Shown: piece by piece, positions 56,753-64,000 of the stretch
Layout: the number at the start of each line of letters is the position of its first letter
How positions within the stretch are numbered: position 1 is the first letter of the stretch
Assembly: GCA_025531455.1 (NCBI GenBank)
Contig: JAMYHL010000025.1
Location: 310,001-374,000, forward strand
From: Apiotrichum sp. Y4204
Taxonomy: Eukaryota; Basidiomycota; Tremellomycetes; Trichosporonales; Trichosporonaceae
Length of the DNA: 64,000 nucleotides
Reading direction: 5' to 3'
Notes under the pieces: model-generated
Told to the model about the DNA's origin: nothing
Seen by the model: only the letters and a program-made list of their open reading frames with translations
Databases searched by the model: none
Made by a program: the position numbers and the translations under genes

Positions 56753-57584
56753 GGGAGGCGCGGAGCGAGGGGCGAGCGGTGGAGTGAAGTTTGGCCGCTG
56801 GTATATGGTATCAAGAGAATGAGTGTTGGGGGAATGAATGAATGGCGCTGGGGGTCTATTAGATGATACGAGAATGCTGGTACTGATGTTGATGCTGATG
56901 GTGATGATGTTGCGGACAACAGCGAGCTCTACACGGAGGATGGTCTCCACAGCCTGCACCTCCTCTCACTCACACGACAGAAATCTTGTTGGGTGGCGTC
57001 AAAAATGGGACACACGCGGATCCAAAATATTCCTCTGCTCTGTCCGATCTCGCGATCTCCGGGTCGGGAGAGAGTCTGAAATCAGGCACGGGTCCACGTG
57101 GGGTAAGAAACAGTTTTGCCAATCTGACTGTATCACACGTCATTTGATAAGCTTGACACCCCCAAGAGTGGTTCATCCATTGTTATTGTCGAAAGATGAC
57201 GAGAGAAACACCATAATAAATAATCACAAGTGGTGAGCAAGAGAGAGAGAGAGGGGAAGGAGAAGAAAGAGCTCGCTGCTCGTTACTGCATGCTGCTCGC
57301 TGTTGGGCCATGATCTTTGTAGTTGGATCATGTCTCACGTCGCTCAAAGACGTTTCTCTTGTTCTTCTTCCTTCTTCTTCTCTTTCTCTTTCTCTCATCA
57401 TCACCATCCTCTTTCCCGCTCTTCTTTCTTCTCTTCCTCCTTTCGTCATTGTTCCCGCCCCCCTCCTCTTGTTCGTAGACTCTCCTCCTCTCCTCCTTCC
57501 TCTTTAGCCTTTTTCAAGCACTTCTTGTCCCTCACCTTTCCTTCCTCGAGAAAAGTCTTGTACCTCCCGCCGCAGATACCAGCC
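56753..57584. other. Divergent promoter RRN3/RNase III
   Basis: GATG/TGATG-rich stretch near 56880-56910. From about 57350 the strand toward the RNase III gene is strongly C/T-rich. No gene seen. Confidence 0.5.
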
Positions 57585-58795
57585 ATGGTGGACCCCAACA
57601 ACCTCGCTCTTCCAGAGCTCCCCGTCTTTGCCCTTCCTCCCCTTCCTCCCATTGCCAACGAGGAGCTCGGCCGCCTTGCCCGCACTCATTCAAGTGCCCA
57701 CGGTGGAACGCGCCGTGCGAACGCCATTGAGCTTGGGGAGTCGGAAGCCATTCAGGACTACGAAAAGCTCGAACACGTTGGGGATGGTATCCTCGGCTCC
57801 ATCGTTACTACCCTTTTGCACGAACTTTTTCCACAGCTTCCCCCCGGTCCAGCTACAGTGAGTTGTAAGAATTCTACTCTCAACTGACACCAGGTGCTCA
57901 AGGCGTCTCTTGTGGCGAATAGCACGCTGGCCCAGCTCTCAACGCGCTACAACATGCCGGACAGCATAATTGCCGCGCCCTCTGCGCTGTTCACCACCCG
58001 TCTCCAGACCAAGACCCGTGCGTCCGTGTTCGAGGCGTACATCGCCGCCATGTTTTACGACTTCCTCTTGAGCGAGCTGCCCGGAGAGTACGTTCTTGAG
58101 CGGGCTGTGAACGACACGGTCTCCACGGCAGAGGCGACGGCCGATGGAGCGTCTGTGCGCGATGATATCACTGAATCCGCCGGGGTTGGCTCTGTGTCGG
58201 GCGACTCTGTCGCATCTGATGATACTGAAATGGTGCGTTTTACGTTCTCCTGAGCGCGACTAACACGTAGACCAAGATCCCTGACACCCCGACTGTGGAT
58301 ACCACCTATTCAGCCCATGTCATAAACGACGCGCCTGAGCGCAATGGCGCCGGATCGTCATCGTCTGGCATTGGGCGCATGCCGCCTCTCGCCCCGCTGC
58401 GCCCCATTCCCATGCGCACTCGCGGGGAAGCGTACGACTACGTGGAACGCTGGCTGCGTCCCCTCTTTGAGCCTATCGCCCAGTTTGCCCTCGACGCGCT
58501 GCGCAACGAGGCTGCCGCGAACACGACCGCGGATCCGGCCTCGGCTGAACACGACATTCAGCAGATAACCGGTGCCGCTGCGTGCCTCAACCAGTGGTCG
58601 ATGCAGCAGACCGGCAAGATGCCGCGATACGAGGCCGAGCCAGTCGACAAGCTTTGGCGCGTCATTGTCGCAGTCGTCACAAAGGACGGCATCCAGCACG
58701 TCGCCGAAGCTGTGCGCAGCAACCAGAAGCTCGCCAAGAACCACGCGGCCTACAGCCTCTGCCGCGAGCTCAATCTCGATCTTGGAAGCAGGTAG
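57585..58795 (+). CDS. RNase III domain protein with dsRBD, altered active site
   Basis: Exons 57585-57857, 57894-58232 and 58271-58795 give 378 aa. The RNase III signature is DYEKLEHVGDGILG (acidic residues Glu60, Glu63, Asp67 present), followed by VANSTLAQLSTRYNM. The second catalytic motif reads RASVFEAYIAAMF: the position of the usual Asp is Ser135, while Glu138 is kept. The C-terminal 75 residues (LNQWSMQQTGKMPRYE...AKNHAAYSLCRELNL) have the pattern of a double-stranded RNA-binding domain. The layout is that of Rnt1-like enzymes, but the missing Asp raises the possibility of weak or no cleavage. A mitoribosomal mL44 origin is less likely because there is no targeting leader. The linker (about 165-260) is Ser/Asp-rich. 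Confidence 0.8.
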
Positions 58796-58940
58796 GAGAA
58801 AGAAACATATACAGTTTGAGAGATACCATCGGTGGCAGTAGGAAGGAGATCATATTATGAGCGCCAACCATGTTTTTATAGCCTCAGCGCAGAGTTTCCA
58901 TGTTTTCCTTGTAGACATCCAATGTACATACACAATGAGA

Positions 58941-59585
58941 TTACAACGCGTCACATTCTGCCGCGACGCTCCTCCACCGCTCCGCACGGCTATCTCTCCC
59001 AAGCGCATCATCACTGCGCGCGAGGATCAGCGCCGCGCGTTTTCGTAATGCGACCATGAACGAATTTGCCGGGTCGCGTTTCAGGATTCGTTTGGATTCG
59101 CGTTCGACAATGCCCGCCTCGGCCGCGGCGGCGTGTGCATCGGGGACAGTGATGCCAAAGTATGCATCTGCGAGATCGAGGCGTGCAGCGAGGACTCGTG
59201 TGGGGTCGTGGTGTGTTGCTGGCGGAGCTGGCCGCGCCGACTGTTGGGACGCATGTGGTGGTTGTTCCGTCCCGAGATCCTGGCCCGTGCTTGGTGTCCG
59301 CGAGGGCGCATCACGCTCGAGAACCTGTACCAACGCGGCGAGGATCTGGACGCGGATAGCGGGGTCCGTCGCGCCCCGCAGTGCTGTCTCCAGGACAGAG
59401 ACACTGAGGAGCGGGGAGTTGGGGTTGAGCATCGGAGCGATCGCAGCGAGAGGTGGGATGAGTGGGATGGATGGAGGAATGGACCAAGGCAAGAGAAATT
59501 GAGGGTGGAGGGCGGGCTGGTCGAGACTGACTGGCATGGCGACGATCGTTACGAGAGCTGGAATGCGGGACCCCGCGCGTGTCAT
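58941..59585 (-). CDS. Unrecognised 214-aa helical protein
   Basis: Single open exon with coding-like GC3. After a Pro-rich opening, residues about 50-90 (SVLETALRGATDPAIRVQILAALVQVLERDA) and about 120-205 form amphipathic helices (RVLAARLDLADAYFG, AAAEAGIVERESKRILKRDP, ALRKRAALILARSDDALGRDS), suggesting a small TPR-like helical protein. No family recognised. The frame continues upstream of the chosen ATG only through a GTG, so 59585 is the first ATG; the Met at residue 15 or 16 is an alternative. It is divergent from DPP3, with 240 bp between starts. Confidence 0.55.
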   Translation of the reverse strand: MTRAGSRIPALVTIVAMPVSLDQPALHPQFLLPWSIPPSIPLIPPLAAIAPMLNPNSPLLSVSVLETALRGATDPAIRVQILAALVQVLERDAPSRTPSTGQDLGTEQPPHASQQSARPAPPATHHDPTRVLAARLDLADAYFGITVPDAHAAAAEAGIVERESKRILKRDPANSFMVALRKRAALILARSDDALGRDSRAERWRSVAAECDAL

Positions 59586-59825
59586 CGCCTTTGTCCGTGT
59601 TGGGATCACATGGGAACCAGGTTGTTACATGCTGTCGTTGCTGCGTGCTGCGTGTGACAAGAGACCGGGAATAGCCCATCAGCCATCGGATGCATCGGAT
59701 CAACACTGACGCACACGGACACGAACAGACGAACACGTACGCGACTCTGCTCTGCACCTCTTTATAGATTCTGAAAACTCTCTCATTCTCAACTTCCCAC
59801 CTCGCCCCCATCCCGCATATCCACC

Positions 59826-62012
59826 ATGACAGTCGACACTTCTCGCTACTTCGCGGACCACGACGCGCCAATCTGCCCGCTCGTCATCAAGGAGCACTTT
59901 GACACGCTCAGCGACAAGGAGAAGGCGTACGCGCACCATATCGGGTACGCTTCGTGGCTCGGTGCGCGGATTATTCTCGAGCAGACGACGCCGCAGAGCT
60001 CGGACATTTTCGATCTCATCCGCGCGACCTTTTCGGCGTCAAAGGACCAGCCCGAGAAGCTGGCCGACCTCGCTGCACTCCGCTCGGCGGCCGGTGTCTC
60101 GGAGGAGGACTTTACCTCGGTGCTCGAGTACGCTGCGCAGTTCCTCTCCAACCTCGCAAACTACAAGTCGTTTGGCGACATCAAGTTCATTCCCCGTGTC
60201 GGCGCCGAGACGTTCCGCAAGGTCGTGGCGGCCGCCCCGCGCGCGGACGAGGCGCTTCCCCTGTTTGACAAGTACGCCGAGGAGATCTACTCTGTGACCC
60301 CCACTGCGCGCACGCTGCTCGGATACCTCGACGACGGGCACGTTACAAACTACTACTCGGGCCCCGTGACGCATGCGGACATCAAGGCCGTGCAGAAGTA
60401 TGTCGAGGCCAACGGGCCGGACCCGCTGAACACGCGCCTGTTCAAGGGTGCCGATGGCGTGCTCGAGCTCCGTGTCGCGAGCGCCGACACGAAGCCCGTC
60501 GAGGAGGTCAAGGTCGACGACTCGCGCAAGATGAAGATTGTCTACGGCGACTACTCGGCTGTCCTTGCCAAGATTGCCGACTCGATGGCCAAGGCGATCC
60601 CGTACGCTGCCAACGACCACCAGCGCAAGATGCTCGAGCACTACGTCACGCACTTCCGCAACGGCGACGTCGAGGCGCACAAGGACTCGCAGCGCGAGTG
60701 GATCAAGGATGTCGGACCGGTTGTCGAGTCGGACATTGGCTTTATCGAGACGTGAGTGCTGCGCAGCTGCCACACCTCGTCACTAAGCTGTCCTACCCCC
60801 TGTTCATCCGCTCACATCAGGTACCGCGACCCCTCTGGCGTGCGCGGCGAGTGGGAGGGCTTTGTCGCCGTCGTGAACAAGGAGATGACCAAGAAGTTCG
60901 GCAAGCTCGTCGACTCTGCACCGGTCTTCATCCCCAAGCTTCCGTGGTCCAAGGACTTTGAGAAGGACGAGTTCAAGAAGCCCGACTTTACCTCGCTCGA
61001 GGTGCTGTCCTTTGCGACTGGCGGCGTTCCGGCCGGTATCAACATTCCAAACTACGACGACATCCGCCAGAACGAGGGCTTCAAGAACGTGAGCCTCGGC
61101 AACGTCCTCTCCGCCAAGGCGCCCAACGAGAAGATTACCTTCCTCTCAGACGCCGACGCCGCCCTCTTTGAAAAGTACCGCGCCCCGGCATTCGAGGTCC
61201 AGGTCGGCATCCACGAGCTCCTCGGCCACGGATCCGGCAAGCTCCTCCAGGTCTTTGCGGACGGATCCGCAAACTTTGACCGCAACGCCCCGCCCACCAA
61301 CCCCCTCACCGGCAAGCCCGTCGAGCACTGGTACGGCCCCGGCGAGACGTGAGTGTAACAATTTTCGGACTCTGCTAACATTAGATGGGGCTCGGTGTTT
61401 GGCACGATCAGCAGCTCGTACGAGGAGTGCCGCGCCGAGACTGTGGCAATGTACCTGAGTGTCAACCCGGACATGCTCGCGATTTTCGGCCACACCGACT
61501 CGTCCTCGGACGTCGGAACAGGCGACGAGATCATGTACGTTGCGTGGCTGCAGATGTGCCGTGCGGGTCTTCTCGCGCTCGAGTTCTACGACCCGGCCGC
61601 GAAGAAGTGGGGACAGGCACACATGCAGGCGCGCTACGCGATCACGCGGGTCCTTCTCGACGCTGGCGAGGGACTCGTGTCGATTGCGCCGCATGGCGAC
61701 GGCGACCTCCGCGTCTCGCTTGACAAGGACAAGATTCGCACCGTCGGCATCAAGGCCATGGGCGACTTCCTCACAAAGCTCCAGGTGTACAAGGCGACTG
61801 CGGACGTCAACGGCGGCAAGGCGCTGTATGACCGCGTCACTTCTGTTCCCGACGACTGGCTTGCGTTCCGCGACATTGTGCTCGCCAAGCGCCTGCCCCG
61901 CAAGCTCCTCCTCCAGGCCAACACCGCGCTCGAGGGCGACAAGGTCGTCCTCAGGGAGTACTCGCCCGACCTCGCCGGCTTTATCCAGTCGTACCTCGAG
62001 CGTGCTATCTGA
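59826..62012 (+). CDS. DPP3: Dipeptidyl peptidase III (M49 metallopeptidase)
   Basis: Exons 59826-60751, 60821-61348 and 61385-62012 give 693 aa, standard for the family. A cytosolic zinc exopeptidase removing dipeptides from N-termini of small peptides. The M49 zinc motif HELLGH starts at His440 ([13 protein letters not shown]) and the second zinc/catalytic motif EECRAE starts at Glu498. [46 protein letters not shown] and [11 protein letters not shown] are conserved blocks. Introns are 69 and 36 nt. A TATAGA sequence at 59763 lies 58 bp before the first coding base. Confidence 0.97.
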
Positions 62013-62170
62013 GCCTCTGAGCGCCAGAAATAGACGAGCAGCACTGCCCTGGTAGATGAATAACATGTGATATCAAAAGTTCCATACACAGATTTCCAAA
62101 CACAAAGTTCCAAATCCAAAGACCAGACAACGAGACACAAGCCACAAGCCCTACAATCTACGCTTTCCCA

Positions 62171-64000
62171 CTAGTCGGACAGCGGGGTCGCATACCCGTC
62201 AAAATCGAATCCTCTCGCCCTCGCAGCAGCCACAGCCGCGAATCCCTTGTCAGCGGCAGTAGCGGCACGCTTCGCCGCGTCCTCGGCCCCAGTCGCCGCG
62301 GCATCGAGCATTGCCGCAATTTCCTCGAGGTCGCGTTCGGTCGCCTTGGCGGGCTTCCGGCGCGTAGGCGAGGTGGCGCGCGATCCGGAGCGCGATCCCG
62401 CCCGCGAGCCTGTCCGTGAAATGCTGCTGCGCCCGCTACGTGCGCTGGAACGCGAATGTGTGCGGCTCAGGCTGTGGGTACGGCTCAGGCTGAGGCTATT
62501 CCCTGAAGGCTCGGGGCGGTGGGACAGCTTGGCCGCGAGCGAGTGCATCATCTTGCGGATACCGTGTGTGCCGTCGCGGAGTCGTTTGGCGCCGAGGCGG
62601 GCGGGCGCGACGCCGGCGCGGCAGTCGGCCGCAAATGCCGATGCGGCGTGGGCTGCGCGCTGAGCCTGCTTGCCCGCCTTGAGTGTGGCACGGAGGGCGC
62701 GCTGAATGGCGATTGAGTTGGGCTCGTCGGGTGTATGCGAGGCGAGGAGCGAGTTGAGGCGCTTGATGTCTCCGTCGACCTCGTCGCTTGCGAGAGCGGC
62801 GAGGTTGGCGTTCAAGTCTGTCCAGTGCACCAGGCCGCCGAGGGTCTCCTCCAGCCCGACCTCGTTCGCATACGTCGTCAGCGCGTCCGCGTACCATTCC
62901 TCGAGGGACGCCGGCTTGGGCCCCGCCGCGTCGCCTAGGAACGCGAGGCGCGTTCCCCACACAGTCGCGAGGGAGATATCGGTCGACGCGCCGGGAATCG
63001 CCGGGCCGTCGAACAGACGCAGAAGGCAGTGGTACTTTCGTGCCCCGCGTACTGCTGCTGCCAGGTCCTCACGTCCCTTGGAGACCAGCGTTTGGGACAG
63101 CAGCTCTTCCGCGTTTGTGAGGCGGTTTGACCCGAGCGTCGCGTCGTCCATCGGGATGAACGCGAGTGGTGCGGCAAATGCCTCGGCGAAGGGGACGACA
63201 ACGGCCCTGGGTGTCAGTATCACGCGGGTGAGCGTCTTCCTAAAGTACCCACATCTCCCAGTCAATAATATTATCAATGCGGCCGTCAACACCAAGCATG
63301 TTGTGCGCGGCGTCGTCCGTGTGCTTAATGTACGTGGGTCCAACGGCTGCCATGGGCTCACACCCTGCAACAAGATCACGCAGCTCAAGGGCAACAAGGT
63401 ATCGAAGGATGCGGATGGCACTGCCGGCCAGCTCGGGCGGGCGGAGGGGCGTAATGTGCAGAATGAGGAGATACTCGTCGATGCGGGCGAGGTGCATGTC
63501 CTGGCTGGAGCGGTACGTCGTGAGCTTCGGTACGCGCCCGCGAATGTCGCTGAGCAGCGGCCCGACGGCAAAGTGCTCCGGCTTGGGATCCTTCAGGTTG
63601 GCGGGATAGAGGCACCCAACGCCTGAAAAGCTCTTGGAGCCAACTTTGATCATAATGTCCGCATACTCGGCGACCGCGCGGCGCACTGCCGGCGTAAGCG
63701 CCTTGACCCCCGCCGCGTCAATGACCTCGTGTAGCGAGTCGCCCTTGACAAACTCCTCGAAAAAGTAGTTGAAGTCGACCTTTTCGTCAAGAGTAGGGAG
63801 GTGCACACCCGGCACCTGGGTGGGCATCACCTCCTGGAGGGCCTTGATAGTCGCGTACTCGCTGAGCATGATGCTGCGGCGCACGCGGGCAGTGTACACG
63901 TCTGGAAGCCGGACGCGTGCGAGCCACCGCACGCCATCATCAAACGTCACCGTCAGCGCGAGGTTGCGATATCCCATCCATTTGACGAGGCCCCGGTATT
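62171..64000 (-). CDS. APH-like kinase with RS-rich tail, 5' end outside window
   Basis: Exons 63253 to beyond 64000 and 62171-63206. The N-terminus is missing because the frame continues through the right edge (YRGLVKWMGYRNLALTV). The phosphotransferase-type kinase motifs are present: FFEEFVKGDSLHEVI hinge, KHTDDAAHN (HxDxxxxN Brenner-type loop) and IIDWEMA, whose Asp is the metal ligand. The IDWEMA motif is formed by splicing a 46-nt intron. Such APH-fold proteins are numerous in fungi and usually of unknown substrate; antibiotic resistance is not implied. The C-terminal about 130 residues contain SR/RS repeats (SRTHSLSRTHSRSSARS) and an Ala-rich helix. Confidence 0.78.

Noticed and set aside
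57585..58795. Mitoribosomal protein mL44 for the RNase III/dsRBD gene
   Set aside because: No targeting leader, and most catalytic acidic residues are kept, unlike mL44.

Overview
The window is nuclear DNA of a basidiomycete yeast, most likely a tremellomycete of the Trichosporonales type (an inference; no rRNA or other marker is present). The reasons are: dense, intron-rich protein genes on both strands; GC-rich coding with a strong GC bias at third codon positions; very short introns (commonly 32-60 nt) with GTGAGT/GTAAGT-like donors and a CTRAC branch site just before the acceptor; and a gene set that combines IND1 (complex I assembly), a UBE2S-type E2, a Cpl1-like secreted protein and a bestrophin. 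I see no tRNA, rRNA, transposon, CRISPR array, toxin or viral sequence. All gene models were spliced by eye and checked for frame.

Layout. 1-6.9 kb: an unrecognised acidic/low-complexity protein and an arrestin-like protein with a Cys-rich tail (both minus). 6.9-18.2 kb: wax-synthase/MBOAT-like acyltransferase, Rieske protein RIP1 (both plus), mitoribosomal mL57 and an F-box protein (both minus), ribosomal eS25 (plus) and IND1 (minus). 18.9-27.7 kb: cell-wall-integrity MAPKK, DMT-family transporter, a small unrecognised gene and a UBE2S-type E2 (all plus). 28-37.5 kb: EFG1, a very long polyglutamine TAF12, endosomal Na+/H+ exchanger NHX1 and LSM6 (all minus). 38-46 kb: bHLH factor CBF1, bestrophin, secreted Cpl1-like protein, ribosomal eS21 (all plus). 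46.4-53.9 kb: JMJD7-like dioxygenase (minus) and the 19-exon NTE1 phospholipase (plus). 54-64 kb: RRN3 (minus), an RNase III/dsRBD protein with an altered active site (plus), an unrecognised small protein (minus), dipeptidyl peptidase III (plus), and the 3' part of an APH-like kinase gene running off the right edge (minus).

The genes are mostly single-copy housekeeping functions rather than an operon or cluster: mitochondrial respiration and translation (RIP1, IND1, mL57), ribosome production (eS25, eS21, EFG1, RRN3), RNA and transcription (LSM6, TAF12, CBF1, RNase III), trafficking, ion and lipid homeostasis (NHX1, bestrophin, NTE1, arrestin) and signalling or turnover (MAPKK, E2, DPP3, F-box). 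Many neighbours share short divergent promoters.

The most notable points are: a palindromic element AAGTG-CCA-CACTT repeated in intergenic DNA; a two-class intron population (32-60 nt versus 300-530 nt first introns in conserved genes); ribosomal and E2 genes whose start codon sits at the very end of exon 1; a UBE2S orthologue with an LRRL-like tail; an RNase III with one catalytic Asp replaced; and a candidate small gene built from tiny exons.
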